The translations under genes and the position numbers were made by a program. The notes under the pieces are model-generated. The model ran no database searches, was not told the origin of the DNA, and worked only from the letters and a program-made list of their open reading frames with translations. From assembly GCF_025854375.1 (NCBI RefSeq), contig NZ_CP107575.1, positions 620,001 through 684,000 on the forward strand: a DNA stretch of 64,000 bases, read 5' to 3'. Numbering within the stretch: the stretch's first letter is position 1; each line of letters begins with the position of its first letter. The DNA comes from Glutamicibacter sp. JL.03c. Its GTDB lineage: Bacteria; Actinomycetota; Actinomycetes; Actinomycetales; Micrococcaceae. Shown here piece by piece: positions 19,574 through 26,957 of this stretch.

Positions 19574-20293
19574 ATGAGTAGCATGCAACCGATACTGCCC
19601 AAGGCCTCGCTGACCGAGCAGGTCACCACGATGATCAGGGCAGCCATCGTGGCGGGGGAGATGGCACCGGGGCAGCATTACTCGGCGATCGGCATTTCCG
19701 AAAAGCTGGGGGTCTCGCGTACTCCTGTGCGCGAAGCGCTGCAGCTGCTGGAAAAAGAAGGCATCGTGACCGTGGCCAAGAACCGCGGTGTCCGGGTCAA
19801 CCAGATCTCCCTGGAAGACATTGTCGAGGTCTTCCAGCTGCGACTGGCGATTGAACCGCCGGCTGCCGCGCGCGGGGTCATCAATGCCAGCGATGACGAC
19901 CGGGCCCGATTGGCGCAGCTGCATGCGCAGATGCTGCAGGCGGGGCGCAGCGGCGACGGGCGCGCGACCTTGGAAGCCGACAAGGAATTCCACCTCTGCT
20001 TGCTGGGGCTGGCCGGGAACAAGAAGCTTGACGGCGTAGTGGGGCAGCTGCGCAATCTGGTGCTGGCGCATGGCCAGACCACCATCCCTTATGCGCGAAG
20101 CAGCCAAGAGCTGGCAGGGGACCGCGAAGAAATCATGGCGGCGATCCTCGCCAAGGACGCCCCGGCCGCCGCCCAGGCGGTGCGCGGGCACATCATGCGC
20201 ACCGCGCAGATGCTGGTCCGCTCGATCTGTTCGCGGACCGAAGGGCTGGAACCCGAACCGTTCCTGGAGCGACTGGACGACCTGTCGTCCTAG
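19574..20293 (+). CDS. GntR-family (FadR/FCD subgroup) regulator of the glutarate operon
   Basis: A 239-residue repressor-type protein. Residues about 10-75 form the winged helix (LTEQVTTMIRAAIVAGEMAP, GVSRTPVREALQLLEKEGIV). The C-terminal FCD ligand domain carries its metal/ligand residues in EADKEFHLCLLGLAGN and VRGHIMRTAQ. Its own start codon overlaps the motif GTAGCATGCAAC, found again in the promoter of the next operon, which fits autoregulation plus control of the CoA-transferase genes. The inducer is unknown; glutarate or a CoA ester is plausible. ATG 19574 is used; ATG 19583 is an alternative. Confidence 0.9.
   Translation: MSSMQPILPKASLTEQVTTMIRAAIVAGEMAPGQHYSAIGISEKLGVSRTPVREALQLLEKEGIVTVAKNRGVRVNQISLEDIVEVFQLRLAIEPPAAARGVINASDDDRARLAQLHAQMLQAGRSGDGRATLEADKEFHLCLLGLAGNKKLDGVVGQLRNLVLAHGQTTIPYARSSQELAGDREEIMAAILAKDAPAAAQAVRGHIMRTAQMLVRSICSRTEGLEPEPFLERLDDLSS
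19578..19589. promoter_or_regulatory. GntR operator candidate, copy 1 (overlaps gntR start)
   Basis: GTAGCATGCAAC is nearly palindromic (GTW-GCATGC-WAC). It lies inside the first codons of gntR. A 14-base identical stretch recurs at 20361-20374. FCD-type GntR proteins commonly bind short palindromes of this size. Confidence 0.6.
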
Positions 20294-20334
20294 ATCCGGT
20301 TCCTGAACGGCGCAACGCAATTTTCCACGATCTC

Positions 20335-20374
20335 TTGCCATTGGTGAGCTGCGCAACATAGAGTAGCATGCAAC
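20335..20374 (+). promoter_or_regulatory. Promoter of the glutarate operon with GntR operator copy 2
   Basis: TTGCCA (20335-20340), an 18-base spacer and TAGAGT (20359-20364) form a plausible promoter. The GTAGCATGCAAC element at 20363-20374 overlaps the end of the -10 box and would occlude RNA polymerase when bound. The CoA-transferase ATG follows about 40 bases later. Confidence 0.6.
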
Positions 20375-20415
20375 ATGTAACAAGCGTCAGCTGTGAATCA
20401 CGAAGAGGTGCAGAG

Positions 20416-21567
20416 ATGGGCCAACCGCTCGACGGAATCAAAGTCGTCGACCTCTCGCGCATCCTGGCCGGGCCGCTGTGCACCATGACCCTGGCCGACT
20501 TCGGCGCCCATGTGCTGAAGGTCGAAAGCCAGGCAGGGGACGAAACCCGCGGCTGGGTTCCACCGGTCAATGCCCAGGGCATCAGCACCTACTACTGGGC
20601 GGTGAATCGCAACAAGCAGGCAATCGTTGCCGACTTCGCCAATGCTGAACACCGGGCAAGGCTTCTGGAACTGATCCGGGAGGCCGACGTCCTCGTGGAA
20701 AACTTCCGTCCCGGCGTCTTGAAAAAATACGGGCTGGACTACGACGGCCTGAAGCACTTGAATCCCCGCCTGGTCTATTGCTCGATTTCGGGATTCGGCG
20801 AGCAGGCCGGCGCGTCCTTGCCCGGCTATGACCTGCTCGTCCAGGCAGTGGGCGGGCTGATGAGCATTACCGGGGACCCAGAAGGAACGCCAAGCAAGGC
20901 CGGGGTGGCACTGGTAGACGTGCTTGCCGCGCAAAATGCCGTCGCCGGAATCCTGCTGGCGCTGCGCGAAAGGGAGAGCAGCGGTGAAGGGCAGCGCGTG
21001 AGCATCAACCTGCTCTCCTCGGTGCTGGCGGGAATGACCAACCAGACCAGCAGCACGCTGGCCACCGGAAAAGCACCGGTACGCATGGGCAACGCCCACC
21101 CGAGCATCGCCCCGTACGAAACCTTCAAAGCCAGCGACGGGATGGTGGCCATCGCCGTGGGAAATGAGCGCCAATTCGCGGCGCTATGCCGCCAACTGGG
21201 TGACGCCGCGCTCGCCGAAGACCCCCGCTTCCTCAGCAATGCCGACCGCGTGGCTCACCGCGGGGAACTGAAAGCACTCATCGAATCGGCCACCGCACAG
21301 CGAAGCGCCAGCAGCTGGGAGAGCAGCCTCATGAAGGCGGGAGTGCCCGCTGGAAAGGTGAACTCCATCGCCGAAGCCATAGACTTCGCCCGGGAACTGG
21401 GCCTGGATCCCGTGGCGGTCATCGAAGACCCGGCGACCGGGGAAACCACGACCCACGTCGCAAGCCCCATCGGGCTATCGCGCACTGCGGCCCGATACCG
21501 GACCGTGCCACCGAGGCATGGTGCGGATCAAGAGCTATTCGACCAGCAGACGACAGCAACCGCCTAG
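20416..21567 (+). CDS. CaiB/BaiF-type (family III) CoA-transferase, probable glutarate CoA-transferase
   Basis: A 383-residue family III CoA-transferase. It opens with the typical DGIKVVDLSRILAGPLCTMTLADFGAHVLKVE and has PGYDLLVQAVGGLMS, containing the region of the catalytic aspartate (Asp of YDLL), and the C-terminal segment SPIGLSRT. Family III enzymes move CoA between carboxylic acids, often from succinyl-CoA. Because glutaryl-CoA dehydrogenase follows 8 bases later, activation of glutarate is the likely job (as in SUGCT-type enzymes). The ATG at 20416 follows GAGGTG. Expression is probably GntR-controlled. Confidence 0.87.
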   Translation: MGQPLDGIKVVDLSRILAGPLCTMTLADFGAHVLKVESQAGDETRGWVPPVNAQGISTYYWAVNRNKQAIVADFANAEHRARLLELIREADVLVENFRPGVLKKYGLDYDGLKHLNPRLVYCSISGFGEQAGASLPGYDLLVQAVGGLMSITGDPEGTPSKAGVALVDVLAAQNAVAGILLALRERESSGEGQRVSINLLSSVLAGMTNQTSSTLATGKAPVRMGNAHPSIAPYETFKASDGMVAIAVGNERQFAALCRQLGDAALAEDPRFLSNADRVAHRGELKALIESATAQRSASSWESSLMKAGVPAGKVNSIAEAIDFARELGLDPVAVIEDPATGETTTHVASPIGLSRTAARYRTVPPRHGADQELFDQQTTATA

Positions 21568-21575
21568 GAGCGAGA

Positions 21576-22754
21576 ATGACCACCACCGAGCACGTCCTTG
21601 ACCCGGCAGATCTCATCAATTTCGATTCACTGCTCAGCAGCGACGAGCTGGCCCTGCGCGATACCGTGCGCGGCTTCGTCAAGGAGCACATCAAGCCGAA
21701 TATCGCCCAGTGGTACAACGACGCGGTGTTCCCGCTGGACATCGTCCCGGAAATGGCGAAGCTGGGCCTGCTGGGAATGCATCTGGCCGGCTACGGCTGC
21801 GGTGGCCGATCAGCCGTCGAATACGGCATCGCCGGAGCGGAATTGGAGGCCGGCGACTCGGGGCTGCGCACCTTCGTCTCCGTGCAGGGATCCCTGGCCA
21901 TGAGCGCCATCCACAAGCACGGCTCGGAAGAACAGAAACAGGAATGGCTGCCGAGAATGGCCGCCGGCGAAGCCATCGGCTGCTTCGGCCTGACCGAGCC
22001 AACCGCAGGATCCGACCCGTCAAGCATGAAAACCTTTGCCCGCCGTGATGGCGGTGACTGGGTGATCAACGGATCCAAGCGGTGGATCGGCCTGGCCAAC
22101 GTGGCACAGGTAGCGGTCATCTGGGCGCAGACCGACGAAGGGATCCGCGGCTTTGTCGTGCCAACGGACACCCCCGGCTTTACCGCGACCCCCATCGAGC
22201 AGAAGCTGTCCATGCGCGCTTCGATCCAGTGCGAGATCGACCTGGTCGATGTCCGGCTTCCAAGCACCGCGGTGCTGCCCGACGTCAGAGGACTGAAGGG
22301 ACCGTTCTCGTGCTTGAATGAGGCGCGCTATGGCATTCTCTGGGGATCGATGGGAGCAGCCCGCGACGCTTTCGAGGATGCCTTGGCCTACGCGCAGCAG
22401 CGACTCCAATTTGATAAGCCACTGGCCGGCTACCAGATGACCCAGCAGAAGCTGGTGGACATGGCCCTGGAAATCAACAAGGGCTTCCTGCTGGCCCTGC
22501 ACATTGGCCGGCTCAAGGACTCAGGAAAGCTGGATCTGCACATGATCTCGGTAGGCAAGCTCAACAACTGCCGCGAAGCGATCAAGATCTGCCGCGAGGC
22601 CCGCACAATCCTCGGTGGCAACGGCATCACCCTGGACTACTCGCCACTGCGCCACGCCAACAACCTGGAGTCGGTGCGCACCTACGAAGGCACCGACGAA
22701 GTCCACACCCTGATCCTCGGCAACCAGCTCACCGGCGTACCAGCCTTCCGCTAG
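21576..22754 (+). CDS. gcdH: Glutaryl-CoA dehydrogenase (acyl-CoA dehydrogenase family)
   Basis: FAD enzyme of 392 residues that oxidises and decarboxylates glutaryl-CoA to crotonyl-CoA. The family signatures are CFGLTEPTAGSDPSSMKT in the flavin-binding middle domain and the C-terminal RTYEGTDEVHTLILG, whose glutamate is the catalytic base. The stretch LSMRASIQCEIDLVDVRLP and LNEARYGILWGSMGAA are close to known GCDH sequences, including the substrate-binding arginine. Its Shine-Dalgarno sequence (TAGGAGCGAG) overlaps the stop codon of the CoA-transferase, so the two form one operon. Confidence 0.92.
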   Translation: MTTTEHVLDPADLINFDSLLSSDELALRDTVRGFVKEHIKPNIAQWYNDAVFPLDIVPEMAKLGLLGMHLAGYGCGGRSAVEYGIAGAELEAGDSGLRTFVSVQGSLAMSAIHKHGSEEQKQEWLPRMAAGEAIGCFGLTEPTAGSDPSSMKTFARRDGGDWVINGSKRWIGLANVAQVAVIWAQTDEGIRGFVVPTDTPGFTATPIEQKLSMRASIQCEIDLVDVRLPSTAVLPDVRGLKGPFSCLNEARYGILWGSMGAARDAFEDALAYAQQRLQFDKPLAGYQMTQQKLVDMALEINKGFLLALHIGRLKDSGKLDLHMISVGKLNNCREAIKICREARTILGGNGITLDYSPLRHANNLESVRTYEGTDEVHTLILGNQLTGVPAFR

Positions 22755-22784
22755 AGCGAAGAACATAGAAAACCTAGAGGAAAC

Positions 22785-23199
22785 ATGACCAGGGAACCAG
22801 CATCCGACCCGGTGGCATTGCGCCGGTACCCCAACGGCGACTGGATTGAAGGTGAAGGCCGCAAAATCACTTCCGTCGCGGCAGCTGAGTGCGGAGGGAA
22901 GAATTTTTGCCCCGATCCTGGGGGTGCGCACCGATAGAGGCAACGAACAGGCATGTGAAGCCGCGGAGGACTCAGACTTCGGCCTGAGCCTTGCCTTGTC
23001 CACCAGCAATCTTTCTGCGGACCGCCAGGCCCGACAAACACTGGATGTTGGCACATTGCCTGTACATTCGGAATCAGCAGGTGCAGACCCGCACGTTCCC
23101 TGCGGAGCAGCCAAAGCATCTGGCTACGGGCCGAAGGAACCAGGAGCGGCAGCTCGCGAGTTCTACACCCGAATGACGACGACGTATCTGCGGGGCTGA
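22785..23199 (+). pseudogene. Aldehyde dehydrogenase remnant: internal deletion plus frameshift
   Basis: The first 31 codons from ATG 22785 (RBS AGAGGAAA) read like an aldehyde dehydrogenase N-terminus, ending RRYPNGDWIEGEGRKITSV. That frame stops within 20 more codons. From about 22890, in the +1 frame, the sequence is a clear ALDH C-terminus: EGRIFAPILGVRTD, DSDFGLSLALSTSNL, HSESAGADPHVPCGAAK, and PGAAAREFYTRMTTTYLRG to the stop at 23199. About 330 residues in between, including the catalytic cysteine and glutamate, are gone. The intact gene was probably a semialdehyde dehydrogenase (glutarate or ketoglutarate type) of this operon. Confidence 0.88.
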
Positions 23200-23234
23200 G
23201 AGCCCGCGCTGGAGTGCCGAAGGAAGAATCATCA

Positions 23235-24092
23235 ATGACGATTGAACGCATTTTGGTAATTGGCGCCGGAACCATGGGCCGGCAGATCGCGATGAGCTGC
23301 GCGCTCAGCGGCTACACGACGGTCTTGCAAGATATCTCCAGCGACGCCTTGGCCGCCGCCCGCAAGGAATTGGAAGGGTGGGCCGCCTCAAGGGTTGCCA
23401 AGGGCAAACTAGCGCGGGCGGACGCGGACGCTGCCTTGAACAATCTGGCCCAGAGCACCAACTTGGAAGACAGCGCAAGGAACGCTGACCTGGTTATTGA
23501 AGCGGCTGTGGAGCGTCTGGATATCAAGGAGCAGATTTTTGCCACCCTGGGCGAAAATGCGCCAGCCCACGCCATCTTGGCAACCAACTCCTCGACCTTG
23601 CCTTCCTCTCGCGTGGCCCAAGCCAGCGGCCGCGCTGAGCAGGTATGCAATATGCACTTCTTCAATCCCGCGTTGGTAATGAAATGCGTTGAGGTAGTCC
23701 GCAATGAACAGACCAGTGAAGAAACCGTGCAAGCCGTGACCGAGGTGGCTACCAGGCTGGGCAAGCGGCCGGTGCTGGTGAACAAAGAGATTCCCGGATT
23801 CATCGCCAACCGCATGATGGGGGCTCTCAACGCCGAAGCACTGAACCTGGCCCACGCGGGGATTGCCAGCATTGAAGATATCGACACCACGGCAAAAACC
23901 GCGCTCGGCCACCCCATGGGCCCCTTTGAGCTGATGGACATGGTTGGCTTGGATGTCATCGACTTCATCGCCCAAGCCACCTATGCCGAAACCGGAGACG
24001 AAGCTGATAAGCCACATCCGCTGATTACCGAAAAGGTGCAAGCAGGACTGCTGGGGCGCAAGAGCGGGGAAGGGTTCTATCCCTACTCCTAG
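23235..24092 (+). CDS. 3-hydroxyacyl-CoA (3-hydroxybutyryl-CoA) dehydrogenase
   Basis: A 285-residue NAD-dependent enzyme. The Rossmann motif is VIGAGTMGRQIAMSCALSGY, the catalytic region NMHFFNPALVMKCVEVV contains the His of the His-Glu pair, and the hallmark EIPGFIANRMMGALNAEAL connects to the C-terminal domain (GHPMGPFELMDMVGLDV). It would oxidise 3-hydroxybutyryl-CoA formed from crotonyl-CoA, the step after glutaryl-CoA dehydrogenase and a hydratase not present here. The ATG at 23235 follows AAGGAAGA; an earlier in-frame GTG at 23214 lies upstream of that site and is rejected. Confidence 0.92.
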   Translation: MTIERILVIGAGTMGRQIAMSCALSGYTTVLQDISSDALAAARKELEGWAASRVAKGKLARADADAALNNLAQSTNLEDSARNADLVIEAAVERLDIKEQIFATLGENAPAHAILATNSSTLPSSRVAQASGRAEQVCNMHFFNPALVMKCVEVVRNEQTSEETVQAVTEVATRLGKRPVLVNKEIPGFIANRMMGALNAEALNLAHAGIASIEDIDTTAKTALGHPMGPFELMDMVGLDVIDFIAQATYAETGDEADKPHPLITEKVQAGLLGRKSGEGFYPYS

Positions 24093-24184
24093 AGAACAGG
24101 CAAGTGCACGGGTCGAGCCACGTGGCGGGCGTTGACTGCTTGTCGTTTTTCCAAGGTTTGGCGAGATCATGAAAGACTGTGAGC

Positions 24185-25258
24185 ATGAGTCACATTTCGA
24201 CTGATCAGCGAGCCCGTCACGTTGCTTCGCGAGTGGAAGACAGATTCCACAACTGGCGTGCCAAGCGGGCACTGGCGAAGGGCCAAGGGGCGGTGATTCT
24301 TCCCTATGCCGGGTACGGCTCCACCGGCCCCGATGGCGGATGGATCCGCGTTCTGGCACGCGTCGTGCTTGCCGGCCCAGGAGCCTTTGAATTCGGGCAG
24401 CATCAAGCACAAATGATCGCGGACGGGATCAGGGGCTTCCGGAATTTCGTCTCGCCCATTCTGCCATTCGGCAAAGTCAGCATCATGGTCGGCGAGCACC
24501 GGTTCGAGGTGCAGGCGGACCGCGGCGGCGTCCTCGACGTGAAGCTGTCGGTCGATCTTCCCGCTGGATGGAATGAAATCCATCTCCAGGCGCATGATGG
24601 CGACGAGGCAACCGCGCGCATCATGGTCATTGACCAGACCCAGAAATACGGCGTGATCAGCGACGTGGACGACACCGTGGTGGTTACGGCTTTGCCGCGT
24701 CCACTGCTGGCCGCATGGAACTCATTTGTCCTCTCGGAACATGCACGCGTGGCAACGCCGGGCATGGCGGTCATGCTGCAAAAAGTGCGGCAAGAACACC
24801 CTGGCGGACCGATGATCTACCTTTCCACCGGCGCATGGAATGTTGCGCAGACACTGCAGCGTTTCATGTCCCGCAATCTCTATCCCGAAGGACCGCTGCT
24901 GCTGACGGACTGGGGCCCCACAGACCGTTCCTGGTTCCGCAGCGGCATGCAGCATAAAGTGGACCAGCTGCGGCGTTTGGCCCAGGAGTTCCCGCACATC
25001 TCGTGGATCCTCGTGGGCGACGACGGGCAGCATGATCCTGCGATTTACGCAGAGTTTGCCCGGCGGTATCCCGAACTGGTGCGCGCTATCGTGATTCGCC
25101 AATTGACCCCGTCCGAAGCCGTGCTCGCTGGCGGCCGTTCCAACGAGCTGCGACGAACGACTCCGGGCGTGCGCTGGGTCTATGAGCCAGACGGCGCACG
25201 GATTCTGGACCAGCTGGTCAAGCTGGAATTGGTCGATGCAGACGCAAAAGATCTGTAG
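24185..25258 (+). CDS. App1-family phosphatidate phosphatase-like protein (DUF2183)
   Basis: A 357-residue HAD-like hydrolase. The App1 catalytic DxDxT-type motif is VISDVDDTVVVT near residue 160; downstream, FPHISWILVGDDGQHDPAIYAE gives the acidic motif IV. MIYLSTGAWNVAQTLQRF supplies the conserved serine/threonine. Yeast App1 dephosphorylates phosphatidate; bacterial members are uncharacterised. The N-terminal 140 residues form the DUF2183-associated beta domain. I start at ATG 24185; a GTG two codons earlier is also possible. The thioesterase gene follows within 15 bases. Confidence 0.85.
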   Translation: MSHISTDQRARHVASRVEDRFHNWRAKRALAKGQGAVILPYAGYGSTGPDGGWIRVLARVVLAGPGAFEFGQHQAQMIADGIRGFRNFVSPILPFGKVSIMVGEHRFEVQADRGGVLDVKLSVDLPAGWNEIHLQAHDGDEATARIMVIDQTQKYGVISDVDDTVVVTALPRPLLAAWNSFVLSEHARVATPGMAVMLQKVRQEHPGGPMIYLSTGAWNVAQTLQRFMSRNLYPEGPLLLTDWGPTDRSWFRSGMQHKVDQLRRLAQEFPHISWILVGDDGQHDPAIYAEFARRYPELVRAIVIRQLTPSEAVLAGGRSNELRRTTPGVRWVYEPDGARILDQLVKLELVDADAKDL

Positions 25259-25272
25259 AAGGAAGTATGAAA

Positions 25273-25740
25273 ATGGCTGAATCAACTCTTCGCGTGCAGG
25301 TGCCAATGCGTTGGGGTGATATGGACGCGTACGGGCACGTTAACAACGTGAACCTGATCAGGTTGATGGAAGAAGCGCGCATCGCCGGGTTTGGCGTGCC
25401 CGGCGGCACCGGCGCTCCGGGCGTTGAGCCGCGGGCCGATATTTTCTCCGCCGTGCCAGCGGGAACCCAGATTCTGGTAGTGGAGCACCGCGTGCGGTAC
25501 TCCAAGCCGCTGGAATACCGCAATGTACCGGTGAATGTTGACCTGTGGGTCGCCAATATCAAACCCGCAAGTTTTGACATCTGCTACGAATTCCGGGATC
25601 CAATTGAGGATTACCTATGTGTCAAAGCCGCCACAACGCTGGCGTACTTTGACCCGTCGACATCACGCGTGCAAAGGCTGAGCCCTGAAGAACGTGAGGG
25701 ATTAAGCGCCTTCGAGGGTGCTCCGACCTTCCCCAAGTAA
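25273..25740 (+). CDS. Hotdog-fold acyl-CoA thioesterase (4HBT family)
   Basis: A 155-residue thioesterase. The 4HBT active-site motif VPMRWGDMDAYGHVNNVNLIRLMEEARI, with its catalytic aspartate in GDMDAYGH, is intact, and EHRVRYSKPLEYR is the usual second strand pair. The acyl-CoA substrate is unknown. AGAAGGAAG sits 9 bases before ATG 25273 but only 3 before ATG 25267, so the later start is preferred. Probably co-transcribed with the App1-like gene. Confidence 0.87.
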   Translation: MAESTLRVQVPMRWGDMDAYGHVNNVNLIRLMEEARIAGFGVPGGTGAPGVEPRADIFSAVPAGTQILVVEHRVRYSKPLEYRNVPVNVDLWVANIKPASFDICYEFRDPIEDYLCVKAATTLAYFDPSTSRVQRLSPEEREGLSAFEGAPTFPK

Positions 25741-25758
25741 GCTCTGGCGCTCCTGTCA

Positions 25759-25788
25759 ATTAGGATTGATCTATCTACTCTTATTAGG
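25759..25788. promoter_or_regulatory. Two ATTAGG direct repeats upstream of the siderophore gene
   Basis: ATTAGG occurs at 25759-25764 and 25783-25788, shortly before the siderophore-interacting protein start. TTAGG is the half-site of the DtxR/IdeR iron box. The pair is not a full palindromic box, so iron control is suggested rather than shown. Confidence 0.4.
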
Positions 25789-25803
25789 ACAGGAAGTGAT
25801 GTT

Positions 25804-26658
25804 ATGTCTCAGCCAGCTGGCGGACGTCCGCAAACCGAGGCTCGACCTGCACGTCCTCAAGTTGTTTTGCAGGTGCTCAAGCGGGAACAGATCGCACCTC
25901 ATTTGATTCGCTTGACGCTCGGCGGGCCCGGCTTTGCCAACTTCGTCGACAAGGACGTGACGGACCGTTACGTCAAGTTCCTGTTCGCCAAGCCCGAGCT
26001 GGGCTTGGACATGCCTTACGACATGGAAGAACTGCGCCATAAGCTGGCACCGGAAAATCTGCCGGTGCGTCGCACCTACACTGTGCGCCGCAGCGATCAT
26101 GAAGCGCAGACTATTGAAGTCGATTTCGTCGTCCATGGGGATGAAGGACTGGCTGGCAAGTGGGCGCGTGACACTCAGATCGGTTCGTCGATCTGTTTCG
26201 CCGGGCCAGCTGGCCTCTTCGTTCCACGCGAAGAATTCGATTTCCATTTCTTTGCCGGTGATGAGACCGCGATTCCAGCAATTTCTGCTGCCTTGGAAGC
26301 GATGTCTCCTCAGATGAAAGGCGTGGCCATCATAGAGGTCGCTGACGCTGCTGATGAGCTGGAATTGGTCCATCCCGAAGGTGTGGAAGTCCGGTGGCTG
26401 CATCGGAAGGGAGCATTTACTCCGCAGAATACCGTCTTGGAGCAGGCCGTGCGAGAGCACCCGTGGTCAGGTGGCCGTGTGCAGGTCTTCGCCCACGGCG
26501 AGCGTGAAGTGATGAAGCGGCTGCGCCTCTACTTCTATGATGAGCGCGCCGTGGAACGCCGTGACATGTCATTGTCCGCGTACTGGGCATTCGGCCGGGC
26601 CGAAGATGCTTTCCAGGCTGAAAAGCGCACTGAGGTCGGCAAAATCTTCGCCGACTAA
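25804..26658 (+). CDS. Siderophore-interacting protein (SIP family flavin reductase)
   Basis: A 284-residue cytoplasmic FAD-dependent ferric-siderophore reductase of the ViuB/SIP type. The FAD-binding beta barrel shows LPVRRTYTVR and DFVVHGDEGLAGKWA (about residues 85-120). The NAD(P)H domain shows FFAGDETAIPAISAALEAM, and the C-terminus carries the SIP hallmark SAYWAFGRAEDAF. It releases iron from imported siderophores by reduction. GACAGGAAGTGATGTT precedes the ATG. TTAGG repeats flank the gene on both sides, consistent with DtxR/IdeR control. No transport genes lie nearby. Confidence 0.92.
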   Translation: MSQPAGGRPQTEARPARPQVVLQVLKREQIAPHLIRLTLGGPGFANFVDKDVTDRYVKFLFAKPELGLDMPYDMEELRHKLAPENLPVRRTYTVRRSDHEAQTIEVDFVVHGDEGLAGKWARDTQIGSSICFAGPAGLFVPREEFDFHFFAGDETAIPAISAALEAMSPQMKGVAIIEVADAADELELVHPEGVEVRWLHRKGAFTPQNTVLEQAVREHPWSGGRVQVFAHGEREVMKRLRLYFYDERAVERRDMSLSAYWAFGRAEDAFQAEKRTEVGKIFAD

Positions 26659-26674
26659 CGCTAAGTTAGACAGG

Positions 26675-26748
26675 CCTAATAAAAAATTACCGATATTAGG
26701 TGATTAGGGGTTGACCTTATTAGGGCTAGTTAGGTTATGCTTATTCCA
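26675..26748 (+). promoter_or_regulatory. Cluster of TTAGG iron-box-like elements with an embedded promoter
   Basis: Five (A)TTAGG elements crowd this stretch: one inverted (26675-26680) and four direct (26695, 26703, 26719, 26730). TTGACC (26711-26716) and TATGCT (26736-26741), 19 bases apart, form a possible promoter. A 19-mer at 26730-26748 matches the DtxR consensus at about 13 positions and overlaps that -10 box. Nothing downstream on this strand encodes a normal protein. Confidence 0.5.
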
Positions 26749-26957
26749 GAGCTTCTCCCGTGTGTGGTCGGGAGAAGCGACAAACTTGACCGATATCATC
26801 GGCCAGTTCACTACGGTTCGGGGCTGCTCACCTCGACCTAGTGGTCGGCTTAGCCGGCTTGAATAAGGGGAATAGGGAATCGGGTGACCTGCTCAGTCAT
26901 CCGGATCGCAGAAAAAGGAACTTGCCAAGATTGCACACCTTGGCAAGTTCCTTTTTC
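26748..26957 (+). ncRNA. Candidate iron-regulated small RNA or short mRNA
   Basis: From the predicted start near 26748 to a strong terminator at 26911-26957 is about 210 nt with no ordinary gene. The 5' end folds into a perfect 10-bp hairpin (26751-26760 with 26769-26778). Smaller hairpins follow (CCGAT-ATC-ATCGG; CGACC-TAGT-GGTCG). The 3' arm of the first hairpin contains GGGAGAAG, and 8 bases later a TTG opens a 26-codon frame ending at 26866 that starts TDIIGQFTTV. So the transcript could be a regulatory RNA or a leader for a tiny peptide whose ribosome site is occluded. Unconfirmed. Confidence 0.4.
26911..26957. terminator. Strong bidirectional terminator between SIP and alkA
   Basis: A perfect 19-bp stem (26911-26929 with 26939-26957) with a 9-nt loop. 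The 5' arm starts with AAAAA and the 3' arm ends with TTTTT, so it has a U run in both directions. The alkA stop codon on the minus strand overlaps its edge. Confidence 0.92.
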
